From Acidobacteriota bacterium (GTDB lineage: Bacteria; Acidobacteriota; Blastocatellia; RBC074), in NCBI GenBank assembly GCA_016789605.1, contig JAEUQO010000468.1, positions 1 through 42,981 of the forward strand: 42,981 nt of DNA, read 5' to 3'. Both the position numbers and the translations under genes were made by a program. The stretch's first letter is position 1. Every line of letters begins with the position of its first letter. Positions 15,301 through 23,368 of the stretch are shown here, in pieces. The notes under the pieces are model-generated. The model was not told the origin of the DNA, did not search any database, and worked only from the letters and a program-made list of their open reading frames with translations.

Positions 15301-18300
15301 CCCGCTGGCGGCGTGAAAACCGTCACCGAAGCGGTGCCTGCCGTCGCCAGGTCCGCTGCCGTGATCTGTGCCGTCAGTTGCGTGCTATTCACAAAGTTTG
15401 TCGCGCGCGGGCTGCCATTCCAACGCACCACCGAATCCGCCACGAAATTCGCACCGTTCACCGTAATGGTCAGGCCATTGGTTCCGGCTTGCGCTTCGCT
15501 GGGAGTGATCGTAGTAATGCGCGGCACTGGCCGATCCGCTTGCTTGATTTCAAAGGTTACGGCGTTCGACACGCCACCGCCTGGCGGCGGGCTAAACACC
15601 GTCACCGAAGCCGTGCCGATGTTGGCGATGTCCGCCGCAGTAATCTGCGCTGACAACTCCGTCACGCTGATAAACGCCGTTACACGATCCTGACCGTTCC
15701 AACGCACCACGGAACCAGGCGCGAAATTCGTGCCTGTCACGTTGAGTTGGAAGGCTGAACCGCCCGCCACGGTGGAATTTGGACTGAGTAGCGAGATCGT
15801 CGGCGGTGCAAAATTGATCGTCAGCGTCACCGCATTCGACACACCACCTGCAGGCGGCGGATTAAAGACTGTGATCGTCGCCGTACCGCCATTCAAAATG
15901 TCTGCGGCTGGAATAACCGTGCGCAGCGTCGTATTTGAAACGAAGGTCGTTTCGCGCGAGCCACCATTGAACCGAATCACTGAATCAGACACGAAGTTTG
16001 TGCCCGTCACCGTCAGCACAAACTGCCCGCTGCCGGAAGTCACGGTGTCTGGGCTGATTGCCGTAATTGCAGGCACAGGGTTCGGTGGTTTGTTGAGCGT
16101 CAGCAAGGCCGCGTTTGAAGTACCGCCGCCCGGCGTCGGGTTCAACACCGTAATGCTGGCCGTGCCCGGATTCGGAATATCCGCCCCGGTAACTTGCGCC
16201 GTCAGTTGCGTGCTGCTGACAAACGTTGTCGTCAGCGCGCTGCCATTCACACGCACAACCGATCCTTGCACAAAGCTGCTGCCATTCACGGTCAGCGTAA
16301 ACGACGTGTTGGCATCAACCGCCGTCGGGCTGATGTTGGCAATGCGCGGAATCGGATTTGGCTGTGCGACTGTGAAGTTGACGGTGTTTGAAGCGCCGCC
16401 ACCCGGGGCAGGATTGGTGACACCGACGGTTTTCGTTCCCGCCGTAGTCAAATCCGAACCCGGAATTTGTGCCGTCAATTGCGTGCTGCTGACATAGGTC
16501 GTCAAACGGTTTGCGCCATTCCATTGCACTGTTGCGCCCGGCACAAAATTGGCGCCGTTCACAACCAGCGTAAAGGCTGGGCTGCCCGTTGCCGCAGACG
16601 AAGGACTGATCGTAACAATCGTCGGCGCAGGATTGATGACGTTGACCGTCAGCGCGCCCGATGTGCCACCGCTCGGCGGCGGATTCTGCACGCTGACCGT
16701 AAACGAACCGGTTTCAAGGATGTCTTGCGCCGGAATCGTCACGCGCAATTGCGTCGGATTGACGAACTCTGTTACACGCTCGACTGCCGGTCCGCCGTTC
16801 ACCGCAACTTTGGCTACGGCCCCGCCAATGAAGTTATTGCCATTCAGCGTCAACACAAACGAAGGTGCGCCAACCAACACCGTATTCGGCGAAACGCTGC
16901 TCAAGCTGGGCGTGCCACTGATCTGCGGATTAAGTGTGACGACATCCGGCAAATAGTTTGTTTGCAAAACATTGGCGGTTGCATCCACGACTTCGCGCGC
17001 AATCGGCTGATCGCCAAAGCTGATGGTCGTCGTATTGACCGAACTCGACTGCGGCACACTGAACGTGACCGTCAGGATTTGGCGCGCGCCAGAGGCAAAG
17101 GATTGTCCGCTGGGCAGTGCGATACCGATACCAACGCGGCCCAAGTTCAATTGCGCCTGGTTCACATTCAGGATCGCGCCCGCCGCGTCAGCGCCCAAAG
17201 AAGCACGCACAAAACTCAATTGCGTGGCGTCATACGCCAAACTGAAGCCAATGGCGTTTTCGTTGCCTTGCGCCGCCAGTTCAATGCTGAGTGTGTTGTC
17301 TTGTCCGCGATTGAACGTGGCAGGCACAACGCGAACCGAGCGCCCTTGCTCCGGCTCGAGCGCGATAAGTTGCGAGAAAAATTCCGTGGGAACTGCTTTC
17401 TCAAACGTCCCGGCAAACGAGAACATTGTCGGCCCACCCGATGCCGTGATGGTTTCCAGTCCACCGGCATAACGACCTGCCATCACCCAGTCAGCAATGG
17501 TCAAACGACCGTCGCCGACGGAATCTTTGGGCGCGCAATCCGCACGCTGAAATTCACTGCCATCTTGCGGAGCATCCAGCCCTGTCACAAAACGTCCGAC
17601 CTGCGTCCAATCAGCGATGGTCACGCTACCGTTTCCGGTTCCCAATGGACGCGGCGACACATCGGCTTCAAAACCAGGCGTGATAATGATATTGCCCGCC
17701 TGATAGGAACCGTTGACTTTGTTGCCATTGGCATCAGCAATCGAACGAACGATTGGTGAATCGGTAAAATCGAGCAGCGCGGCTCCCGTACTGGAACTCG
17801 GCGTCACGTTAAATCTGATGCGGCTGATTTCGCGCGCGCCTAAACCAAACTTCTGATTAACCGGCAGCTTCACTTCAACCCCGATGCGCCCTTGTGCGAC
17901 GAGCGATTTGTCCAAGGTGAGTTGCGCCAGCGCAGCATCTGCCCCGAGCGTAATGTCAGGATTTCCGAGCAACGACGGATTGAACAACAAACTGAAGCTA
18001 AGCGTGTTTTCGTTGCCTTCGGAATAGAAATAGATCGGCACAATCGCTGTGCTGTTGGGTGCGGCACTGCTTGAGACCACTTGCAACAACCGATCTCCCG
18101 GCACACGCGCTTCCAGAGTGTAATTCGACGATCCCGTGACCGCCGAAACACCAACCAGATAACGGCCCGGCGTCAGCAAACTGGGCGGCGAAAGATGTTG
18201 CAACGGCCCACTCAAACGCGAATCTTCAATCATCGTGAATTCGCCTGAGGTGCCAGTCTCTTTCATCAGATACAACGCCAGGTTGGCATTCGACTGCGAG

Positions 18301-19415
18301 CCGACCAGATCCAAATTCAATCGTGCGCCGGTCGAAAGATTGACGGCAAACAAATCTTCGATGGGATCGCTGATCCCGCTGCTGGTGCGAATGGTAATTG
18401 CCGCCGCATCGCCCACAGAAACAGAACCACGCAATTTCCCCGGCGCTAACAATAACGTCGCACTACCTGAAAGCTCGTTAGGTTCGACTTCGGGGGGAAC
18501 AGTCGAATCGCTGATGGTGAATGGTACGAGATTGGAATCGCCGCCAAGCGAAGGCGGATTGGCGACTTTCACGCTAACGGTTTTGGCGGTGGTCATGTCC
18601 GTCGGATTGATAAACGCGACCAACTCTGTGTTGCTCAAAAACACGGTAGTTCGGGGTTTATCGCCCCACCAAACGACTGATTGTCCATCAAAAAAGTTTG
18701 TCCCTTTGACGACCAGCGACAGCGGCGCACTGCCAACGTTGCCTGTTTCCGGCACGATACGCGAAATCGTCGGCGATGGCTGAACGGCATTCGTCGTCAA
18801 CGTCAGCGTGTAATTGGCGAGCACGGGATTACCAGGGTCATCAAATGCAGAAACGCCGATGCAATATTCCGCGACCGGCGCGCCTTTGGGATTGGGCGCT
18901 AACTCTGGCACCGGCGAAATCTGCTCAGTCGTCGTACTGCCATTCGACACAGCCAATGGCGTCAACGTGTTGCCTGATCTTTTGAACAAAAACAAATCCA
19001 GGTCGGCTGCTGGATTGTCAAAGGTGAGCTTGATATCTACACGCACCGGATCAGGTCCGGGCACGGTCACAACAAAGAAATCTTCAATCCCGTCTGTCGG
19101 ACCGTTGTTGTATTTGAATGTGTATCCCGCAGCATCGCCGTATTTCACCGTTCCGGTGCGACGGCTGGTCAAGGCTGTCGCGTTGGCTTGTCCGGGCGTG
19201 TCATTCGGCTCTTGCTCTGGCTCGCTGCCTTGTTGGAAAAAGCCGGTCAACTTTGCCAATGTGGTATGTAGCATTCCCGCTTTGGCTGTTTGCGGCGAGG
19301 CAGAGACCGGGGCGAAATTAAAACTATAGCTGCCAGCCAGCAGCACACAACTCAACACCACGAATGTAAACGTGAGGCGGGTAAATTTCTTGAGGTGATT
19401 CGATCTGTACTTCAT
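12330..19415 (-). CDS. Giant secreted protein with PPC, TIG/IPT, cohesin-like and dockerin-like domains
   Basis: A 2361-residue protein with a Sec signal (MKYRSNHLKKF, then a hydrophobic helix ending near VSASPQ). Order: PPC-like domain (about 65-210, EPNDTPGQAN start), TIG repeat 1 (about 215-300), second PPC-like domain (about 305-435), cohesin-like fold (about 440-580), dockerin-like segment with two GDG/GNG-type loops each followed by TIADW (about 582-655), second cohesin-like fold (about 690-830), 15 tandem TIG repeats (about 831-2206), and a 155-residue C-terminal domain with five Cys. Each TIG repeat has the pattern P-x-I-xx-ISP...FTLTVNG-x-FV...V-x-x-NG...NP-x-PGGGTSN. A surface or matrix adhesion role is inferred; no enzyme domain is visible. 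The ATG follows a GGGGAGGAG ribosome binding site, and the leader is long and structured. Confidence 0.9.
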   Translation of the reverse strand: MKYRSNHLKKFTRLTFTFVVLSCVLLAGSYSFNFAPVSASPQTAKAGMLHTTLAKLTGFFQQGSEPEQEPNDTPGQANATALTSRRTGTVKYGDAAGYTFKYNNGPTDGIEDFFVVTVPGPDPVRVDIKLTFDNPAADLDLFLFKRSGNTLTPLAVSNGSTTTEQISPVPELAPNPKGAPVAEYCIGVSAFDDPGNPVLANYTLTLTTNAVQPSPTISRIVPETGNVGSAPLSLVVKGTNFFDGQSVVWWGDKPRTTVFLSNTELVAFINPTDMTTAKTVSVKVANPPSLGGDSNLVPFTISDSTVPPEVEPNELSGSATLLLAPGKLRGSVSVGDAAAITIRTSSGISDPIEDLFAVNLSTGARLNLDLVGSQSNANLALYLMKETGTSGEFTMIEDSRLSGPLQHLSPPSLLTPGRYLVGVSAVTGSSNYTLEARVPGDRLLQVVSSSAAPNSTAIVPIYFYSEGNENTLSFSLLFNPSLLGNPDITLGADAALAQLTLDKSLVAQGRIGVEVKLPVNQKFGLGAREISRIRFNVTPSSSTGAALLDFTDSPIVRSIADANGNKVNGSYQAGNIIITPGFEADVSPRPLGTGNGSVTIADWTQVGRFVTGLDAPQDGSEFQRADCAPKDSVGDGRLTIADWVMAGRYAGGLETITASGGPTMFSFAGTFEKAVPTEFFSQLIALEPEQGRSVRVVPATFNRGQDNTLSIELAAQGNENAIGFSLAYDATQLSFVRASLGADAAGAILNVNQAQLNLGRVGIGIALPSGQSFASGARQILTVTFSVPQSSSVNTTTISFGDQPIAREVVDATANVLQTNYLPDVVTLNPQISGTPSLSSVSPNTVLVGAPSFVLTLNGNNFIGGAVAKVAVNGGPAVERVTEFVNPTQLRVTIPAQDILETGSFTVSVQNPPPSGGTSGALTVNVINPAPTIVTISPSSAATGSPAFTLVVNGANFVPGATVQWNGANRLTTYVSSTQLTAQIPGSDLTTAGTKTVGVTNPAPGGGASNTVNFTVAQPNPIPRIANISPTAVDANTSFTLTVNGSSFVQGSVVRVNGSALTTTFVSSTQLTAQVTGADIPNPGTASITVLNPTPGGGTSNAALLTLNKPPNPVPAITAISPDTVTSGSGQFVLTVTGTNFVSDSVIRFNGGSRETTFVSNTTLRTVIPAADILNGGTATITVFNPPPAGGVSNAVTLTINFAPPTISLLSPNSTVAGGSAFQLNVTGTNFAPGSVVRWNGQDRVTAFISVTELSAQITAADIANIGTASVTVFSPPPGGGVSNAVTFEIKQADRPVPRITTITPSEAQAGTNGLTITVNGANFVADSVVRWNGSPRATNFVNSTQLTAQITAADLATAGTASVTVFTPPAGGGSSNPVTFTINLPPNPVPKPVTLDPSTVGAGTGAFVLTVNGSDFVSSSVVRFNGAARPTTFVSANQLKAQIAAEDIPAAGTAAITVFTPTPGGGTSGELTLTIINPVPAITAINPSNVAVGSPGFTLTVTGTGFVVGSQIQINGTQRITTFVNNTTLTTQVSNTDVANMGSLTVQVVNPSPGGGGSNTVSLTIRDRNPVPRLMALSPDTVLAGGPGFTLVVNGSNFVRESVVRINGQDRATDFVSDTALAVQIPQADIANGGTLTVQVFNPTPGGGTSNPLTLNINNPTPRITSISPDAAAAGSAGFTLVVSGVNFVSSSVIRFNGIDLPTTFVTSSQLTAVVPAGAVATGAAAPVVVVNPAPGGGTSNAATFTITNPAPGISGISPTTVLAAGPAFTLTVTGTGFVPGSVVRFNGEDRPTSYVNPTQLTAAISGADIQNGGTAAITVVNPAPGGGVSNATSLAINNPAPVLSALNPNTIAAGSNGFTLGIVGTGFVPTSVVQYNGTARQTTFVSSSMLTIQVSTADLASASNVTITVVTPAPGGGTSNGLTFVISSLPNPTPSISSLTPNAKPSGSAAFALTVNGANFVPGAEVRWNGSPRPTTFNSATQLTAQISASDVASAGPVVVTVFNPAPGGGLSNGANFTITPPNPVPVLTSLTPSSIAVGSPAFTLTVNGTGFVPGAEVRVNGSARQTVFFSATQLFAQIPAEDVANIGSVQITVFNPTPGGGTSGALTLSIVQQVNPVPTVTAISPTSVSAGDPAFTLSVFGTDFVPAAVVQFNGSARQTVYVNGGELRAQISDTDIANAGTAVITVFNPGPGGGTSNAVNFLINQSGSGCRTICFQSAQYYLLNLSALPNGSVLIGGVNNNVPISIQQNLADIQRALQNSSGGLAFLNQQYLSAQISLAAADGAVGSPGVLNSSLRCYSLNFTVVSLSNGIRITPNTTLGNLLTQARLAILESRLEDMNKLGQVLLQLNGNSPTSRCR
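12800..16925 (-). repeat. 15 tandem coding repeats of about 275 bp (TIG domains)
   Basis: The reading frame repeats with a period of about 90-93 codons. Repeats share the TIG signature but are diverged at the base level, so no recent duplication is obvious by eye. The repetition explains the long open frames on the opposite strand here. Confidence 0.85.
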
Positions 19416-19508
19416 AAAAGCACACTCCTCCCCGGCACGTGAGATAGTCTCTCGGCGGGGTTAATTGGCAAGTAACTACGGTTGTTTAATGAACTTTGGG
19501 GATTCGGA

Positions 19509-19589
19509 CTCTGTTGCCAGAGGCGCTGTTTCGGTCAATGTTTCGATCTTGCTGATCGGATTCGATGGCGTTAGATGCTTCCATCTAAC
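19509..19589 (-). promoter_or_regulatory. Three consecutive hairpins in the leader of the giant gene
   Basis: Perfect small stems lie at 19509-19522 (CTCTG/CAGAG, loop of 4), 19544-19558 (CGATC/GATCG, loop of 5) and 19570-19589 (GTTAGATG/CATCTAAC, loop of 4). All fall in the predicted transcript upstream of the giant gene. They do not match a riboswitch class that I recognise. Confidence 0.45.
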
Positions 19590-19627
19590 TCTGTTTGGGC
19601 AATTTGTTCGTGAAGCACGATGGACGA

Positions 19628-19657
19628 ATAATACTCCGAAAAGGTTGGCGCGGTCAC
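19628..19657 (-). promoter_or_regulatory. Candidate promoter for the giant TIG-repeat gene
   Basis: On the minus strand GTGACC (19657-19652) and TATTAT (19633-19628) are 18 bases apart. A start near 19621 would give a leader of about 205 bases. Confidence 0.35.
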
Positions 19658-19751
19658 GATTATTTTCTTTCTCGCAGGCGACTTCACATTAAAACAAAGG
19701 CTTTTATTAGAACGCTGGCACGCTAATCATCGGCCAAACTCCCAATCAAAT

Positions 19752-19810
19752 AAAAAAACGGGCTGAAAGCCGTTGCGCCACAAATCCAGCGCCAGCCTTC
19801 GCCCGTTTTT
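19752..19810 (-). terminator. Terminator of the amino-acid permease gene
   Basis: AAAAACGGGC (19754-19763) and GCCCGTTTTT (19801-19810) form the outer stem, and the minus strand runs into seven Ts. The enclosed 37 bases may fold into further small stems. It starts 36 bases beyond the permease stop codon. Confidence 0.65.
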
Positions 19811-19845
19811 CGCGTACCAAGGTTTTGTCCCCTTACCCGCGTTCG

Positions 19846-21612
19846 TCAGCGCTTGTTCGCCAAACGACTATGCCGGTAGCCATAGAAGAAATACAGCACC
19901 AATCCAGCCACCAACCAGATCAAAAACCGCGCCCAATTTGTCCAGCCCAGTTCTGTCATCAAATACCCGCAAGTAAGCAAGCCCAAGACGGGAATCAGCG
20001 ATAACTCTTTGGTGAAGCAGTAGATGGAAATCACCAGCGAAACGACCAGATACACCAACAAGGGGATTTTGTGTTTGAACACATCCCAGGCGCCTGCTGT
20101 GGGGTCAGCCGGATCGGTGAGGCTAAAGAAATTCGCCAGCGCTTCACGGTTAAACAGAAGGAACCACAACCAGATCAACACATAAGCGACCGGAATGATG
20201 TATTTCGCGTTGATGTATGGTGTTTTGAATTTGCGTTCGATCTGCTGATTCGATTTGTCGAGGATCAAAACGCCGCCTGACACCAACACAAACGCAAAGA
20301 GCGTCCCGATGCTGGTCAGATCGGTCACTTCCGTCAGGTTCATGAACAAGGACGGAATGGCCACCACCAAGCCCGTCAACAGCGTAGAGAACCAGGGCGT
20401 CTGAAACCGTTTGTGAATCGCCGAAAAGATCGGCGGCAACAACCCATCGCGGCTCATTGCCATCCAGATGCGCGGTTGCCCCAACTGGAACACCAGCAAA
20501 ACGGTCGCCATCGCAATCACGGCGCTAATCGCCACGATGCCTTTGACCCAGCTCAGGTTTGCGCCTTCAGGGCCAAACACATAGGCCATCGGATCGCCGA
20601 CCGCCAGGTTCTTGTAGCTAACCATACCGGTCAGCACCAGCGAAATCAGCACATACAGAATCGTACAAATGACCAACGAATAGATCATGCCTTTGGGCAA
20701 ATCACGTTGCGGGTCTTTGCACTCTTCTGCCGTCGTCGAAATCGCGTCAAAACCGATATAAGCAAAAAACACAGCGGAAACGCCTTTGAGCACGCCGCTG
20801 ACGCCGTTGGGAGCAAAGGGGCTCCAGTTTTTCGGCTGCACATAAAACGCGCCCAGCACGATCACCAACAAAATCACCGCCAGCTTCAAAGCCACCATCA
20901 CGTTTGAAGCGGTCTTTGATTCTCTGATGCCGACATACACCAGCGCCGTGACGATGAAAACGATCACCAGCGCAGGCAAGTCACAAACGAAGTGCCAGCC
21001 ACCAATCAACGGCGCTTTGGTCCAGGCGAGATACGCGTCTATCTTGCCGGCCATCCCAGCAAGCGCGCCGACCTGATCCAACGACAAACCTTTGGCAAGC
21101 TCTGCATTGACGGCTTCAAAACCACGCGAAGCAGTCAGAAAATCCATGGTCAGATATTCGGGGATGTGTATGTTGTAGCCCGCCAACAAGGTCGTGAAGT
21201 AATCACTCCACGAAATCGCGACAGCGATATTGCCGATGGCGTATTCCATCAACAAATCCCAGCCGATGATCCAGGCCATCAGTTCGCCAAAGCTGGCATA
21301 CGCATAGGTGTAGGCAGAACCCGCCACCGGAATCATCGAGGCGAATTCGGCGTAACACAGCGCGGCAAAGGCACACGCAATCGCCGTGAAAATAAACAGA
21401 AACGCGACCGCAGGACCGCCATTTGATGCCGCATTGCCAATGGTTGAAAAGATGCCTGCACCGACAACGGCGGCAATGCCGAGCAACGTCAGGTCGGTCA
21501 CGCCAAGTGCGCGTTTCAGACCGTGTTCGCCTTCACCATCGGCAAAGCCAGCCGCCGCATCACGTTGAATTTGTGCAATAGATTTCGTGCGAAAGAGAGC
21601 CGCGAGATTCAT
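19846..21612 (-). CDS. APC superfamily cationic amino acid transporter-like permease
   Basis: A 588-residue inner-membrane permease with about 12-14 helices. The APC signature GIAAVVGAGIFSTIGNAA in helix 1 lies near residues 44-61, followed by GPAVAFLFIFTAIACAFAALCYAEFASMIP. The helix-6 region GVSAVFFAYIGFDAISTTAEE and a C-terminal FFYGYRHSRL are typical of the CAT/YfnA branch, whose members take up amino acids with protons. The exact substrate is not readable. ATG at 21612 is chosen because the MNLAALFRTKS head is CAT-like; the 120-codon extension to 21972 would overlap the next gene and is rejected. The ribosome binding site AAGGCGG is weak. It lies 181 bases after the small secreted protein gene, with a hairpin between. 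Confidence 0.92.
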   Translation of the reverse strand: MNLAALFRTKSIAQIQRDAAAGFADGEGEHGLKRALGVTDLTLLGIAAVVGAGIFSTIGNAASNGGPAVAFLFIFTAIACAFAALCYAEFASMIPVAGSAYTYAYASFGELMAWIIGWDLLMEYAIGNIAVAISWSDYFTTLLAGYNIHIPEYLTMDFLTASRGFEAVNAELAKGLSLDQVGALAGMAGKIDAYLAWTKAPLIGGWHFVCDLPALVIVFIVTALVYVGIRESKTASNVMVALKLAVILLVIVLGAFYVQPKNWSPFAPNGVSGVLKGVSAVFFAYIGFDAISTTAEECKDPQRDLPKGMIYSLVICTILYVLISLVLTGMVSYKNLAVGDPMAYVFGPEGANLSWVKGIVAISAVIAMATVLLVFQLGQPRIWMAMSRDGLLPPIFSAIHKRFQTPWFSTLLTGLVVAIPSLFMNLTEVTDLTSIGTLFAFVLVSGGVLILDKSNQQIERKFKTPYINAKYIIPVAYVLIWLWFLLFNREALANFFSLTDPADPTAGAWDVFKHKIPLLVYLVVSLVISIYCFTKELSLIPVLGLLTCGYLMTELGWTNWARFLIWLVAGLVLYFFYGYRHSRLANKR

Positions 21613-21741
21613 TCGTTCTGCCGCCTTTTCGTTTGGTTTGAGAGGAATGTACTGCTGGATCGAATGTTGAGCGGGCGGAGTGTGCCATATGGCAGCGGAG
21701 CAAGGCAATGCCCGGCGTTGTCGCGGATGACTTGAAATTGT

Positions 21742-21772
21742 GAACGCCGCCCAAACTTGACTGGCGGCGTTC
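21742..21772 (-). terminator. Hairpin after the small secreted protein gene
   Basis: GAACGCCGCC (21742-21751) and GGCGGCGTTC (21763-21772) form a perfect 10-bp GC-rich stem with an 11-base loop, 21 bases past the stop of the gene at 21794-22201. The following bases on the minus strand (ACAATTTC) are a poor T-tract, so termination may be partial. Confidence 0.5.
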
Positions 21773-21793
21773 GCGTGACAATGACCTTTCTCG

Positions 21794-22201
21794 TCAGGGT
21801 TGTTTGCGCATCGGGTGATCCGGCTGAGCAAGCCCTTTGGAATTGCCCCAAGGAGCGAGCGGCGCAACTTGCGACGAAGGAGTCTTCGGCGCAAACAAAC
21901 CGCCTCTTCCTGGCGCTGCGTTGCCAAACTGGCGTCTCGGCGTCGTGAATTGTGGTGGCCTCGAAACCACATTTGGCGCTGCCGCTGGACAAGGGTTGCT
22001 CACGATACCTTTGTATTCGACGCCTTCGACCGGAGCCGACAACCGCATTTTGTAATCCACGCCTTCCGTTGGTTGTTGCACGCGCAATCTGAATTGCTCG
22101 CACGTGTCGCTGTTCCCTTGCACGGCGGGGATGTCTTGCGCTGCCACGTCAAAAACGAAACCACCGGCCAACAAAACGACCACGAATAATTGTCGCAACA
22201 T
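21794..22201 (-). CDS. Small secreted protein of unknown function
   Basis: A 135-residue protein with a Sec signal (MLRQLFVVVLLAGGFVFDVAAQD). The mature part has two related units, PTEGVDYKMRLSAP and PVEGVEYKGIVSNP, two Cys, and a Pro/Gly/Arg-rich C-terminal half without predicted structure. The ATG at 22201 is fixed by a perfect AAGGAGGTAA ribosome binding site; the start at 22219 would place this inside the coding region. It lies 18 bases after the DUF1080 gene on the same strand, so they are almost certainly one operon and the protein may act with it in the periplasm. No family recognised. Confidence 0.75.
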   Translation of the reverse strand: MLRQLFVVVLLAGGFVFDVAAQDIPAVQGNSDTCEQFRLRVQQPTEGVDYKMRLSAPVEGVEYKGIVSNPCPAAAPNVVSRPPQFTTPRRQFGNAAPGRGGLFAPKTPSSQVAPLAPWGNSKGLAQPDHPMRKQP

Positions 22202-22219
22202 CGTTACCTCCTTGCGCAA

Positions 22220-23167
22220 CTACTTCCCGGTTTTCCGATCGTACTTGCACTGCTGGTTATCGGCTTTGACGTAATAGGTCTTGTAATTCGTCGCTTTCGG
22301 GTCGGTGCACCCAACCAGATTCAACAGTTCAACTTTGCGGAATTCGACCGGGTGGCTTTCGCTCTGCAATGAGATATAGCCTTCGCTCAGCAGCATCCCA
22401 TCTTTTTTCACCGCCGGATCATGCCCGCTAACATTGCCACCGCCGATCTGCGGTTTTTCGTAAGAAAGCACCGGCTGACCATCAATGATGTGTTTGATTT
22501 GCTCATCGCCGCGCACTTCGATTTCAACGCGCACCCACTGATCACCGTCATAGGTTTTGGATTTTGAGTTAATGCAATGCGGCGTGAACAGCTTGCCATC
22601 CATTTCGACATTGGTGCCGGGCGTGCACAAATTGGCTGTTGTGCGCGGGCCTTTGCCGAGCCCGCCAAGCAATTGGGCTTCGATGGAAATAGGAAAGTCC
22701 TGCATCTTGCCCATCGTTTTTGGGTCCTGACAATGCAGCATGATGCCGCTGTTGCGCGTGGCCCAATTTGGCCCGCCAGGACACTGGTCCCCAACAAAGC
22801 GATATTCCGCCGCAATGATGTAATAAGAAAACTTGTCGCGGTAAAAGATGTGGCCAAACCGTTCGTTGTAGTTGTCGTATTTTTCGTACCCGACTTTGAG
22901 CACGCCGTTTTCTACGCGGAAGGTGTTGCCGAAATTGTCGTTCAGATCATAGCCCCGGATTTTGACCAGCCAGTCTTTCAGGTCTTTGCCGTTGAAAAGC
23001 TGCCGCCATTCTTTTTTGTTGGGATCGTTTTTGGCTTTGCTTTGGGCGCGCCCTGGTTCTGATCCCAAGAAACCAAACAACGCGAAAGCCAGCGCAAGAA
23101 ACAACCCGCCGATAAGCAGGTGACGCCTGTAGTGAATGGCACGAAGCACGAGCAGAAGCTTGTTCAT
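22220..23167 (-). CDS. Membrane-anchored DUF1080 (3-keto-disaccharide hydrolase-like) protein
   Basis: A 315-residue protein with an N-terminal signal or anchor helix (HLLIGGLFLALAFALFGFLG) and a DUF1080 beta-sandwich starting at WRQLFNGKDLKDWLVK (about 53-68) and including the NSGIMLHCQDP segment and a final strand pair YISLQSESHPVEFRKVEL. DUF1080 proteins are common in Acidobacteria and Planctomycetes; some hydrolyse 3-keto-glycosides, many are uncharacterised. The C-terminus GCTDPKATNY...QQCKY recalls the GC-x-D-x-x-A-x-NY...C-x-Y cap of secreted proteins. ATG at 23167 has only a weak GGA upstream; longer starts lack the signal sequence. The small secreted protein gene follows directly. 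Confidence 0.85.
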   Translation of the reverse strand: MNKLLLVLRAIHYRRHLLIGGLFLALAFALFGFLGSEPGRAQSKAKNDPNKKEWRQLFNGKDLKDWLVKIRGYDLNDNFGNTFRVENGVLKVGYEKYDNYNERFGHIFYRDKFSYYIIAAEYRFVGDQCPGGPNWATRNSGIMLHCQDPKTMGKMQDFPISIEAQLLGGLGKGPRTTANLCTPGTNVEMDGKLFTPHCINSKSKTYDGDQWVRVEIEVRGDEQIKHIIDGQPVLSYEKPQIGGGNVSGHDPAVKKDGMLLSEGYISLQSESHPVEFRKVELLNLVGCTDPKATNYKTYYVKADNQQCKYDRKTGK

Positions 23168-23290
23168 ATAGTATTTTCCGGAGTTGGGTCGCCGTGATGT
23201 TCGGCGCAACGTTGTTGATGTTTTGCGCGCAGAATTTGCCACACCTGTCAGAACAAGGCAAAAGAATCTGTGCTGTCTGCGCACGTCGCG

Positions 23291-23332
23291 AAAAAGAAAA
23301 CGCCGCCAGCAACTTGAATGTAACTGGCGGCG
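23291..23332 (-). terminator. Terminator of accBC
   Basis: CGCCGCCAG (23301-23309) and CTGGCGGCG (23324-23332) form a 9-bp stem, and the minus strand continues as TTTTCTTTTT. It lies 36 bases beyond the accC stop. Confidence 0.8.
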
Positions 23333-23368
23333 TGACGTGTTGTCCTGCGAAGCGTTGCGCTGCGGACG

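Larger units (their letters stand above)
19416..19845. other. 430-base intergenic region
   Basis: No gene seen. From left to right it holds the ribosome binding site and leader of the giant gene, three small hairpins (19509-19589), a promoter candidate (19628-19657), an A/T-rich stretch, and the terminator of the amino-acid permease gene (19752-19810). Confidence 0.7.

Noticed and set aside
12800..16925. CRISPR-like or satellite repeats
   Set aside because: The about 275-bp periodicity is coding, follows the TIG domain and is diverged at the DNA level; no short identical repeats with unique spacers.
17450..17670. Evidence for a cellulosome from the dockerin-like segment
   Set aside because: No glycoside hydrolase or scaffoldin is nearby; cohesin- and dockerin-like folds are common in non-cellulosomal secreted proteins.
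12432..18985. Long open frames on the plus strand (for example 13777-14877 and 16467-17759)
   Set aside because: They lie opposite the giant TIG gene, mirror its repeats, lack ribosome binding sites and show no recognisable domains; the minus frame has a signal peptide and clear families.
21684..21693. Palindrome GCCATATGGC upstream of the permease gene
   Set aside because: Only 10 bp and a single copy; could occur by chance, and no promoter elements overlap it convincingly.
21613..21972. 120-residue N-terminal extension of the amino-acid permease
   Set aside because: It would overlap the secreted protein gene, which has a perfect ribosome binding site, and it includes the hairpin at 21742-21772.
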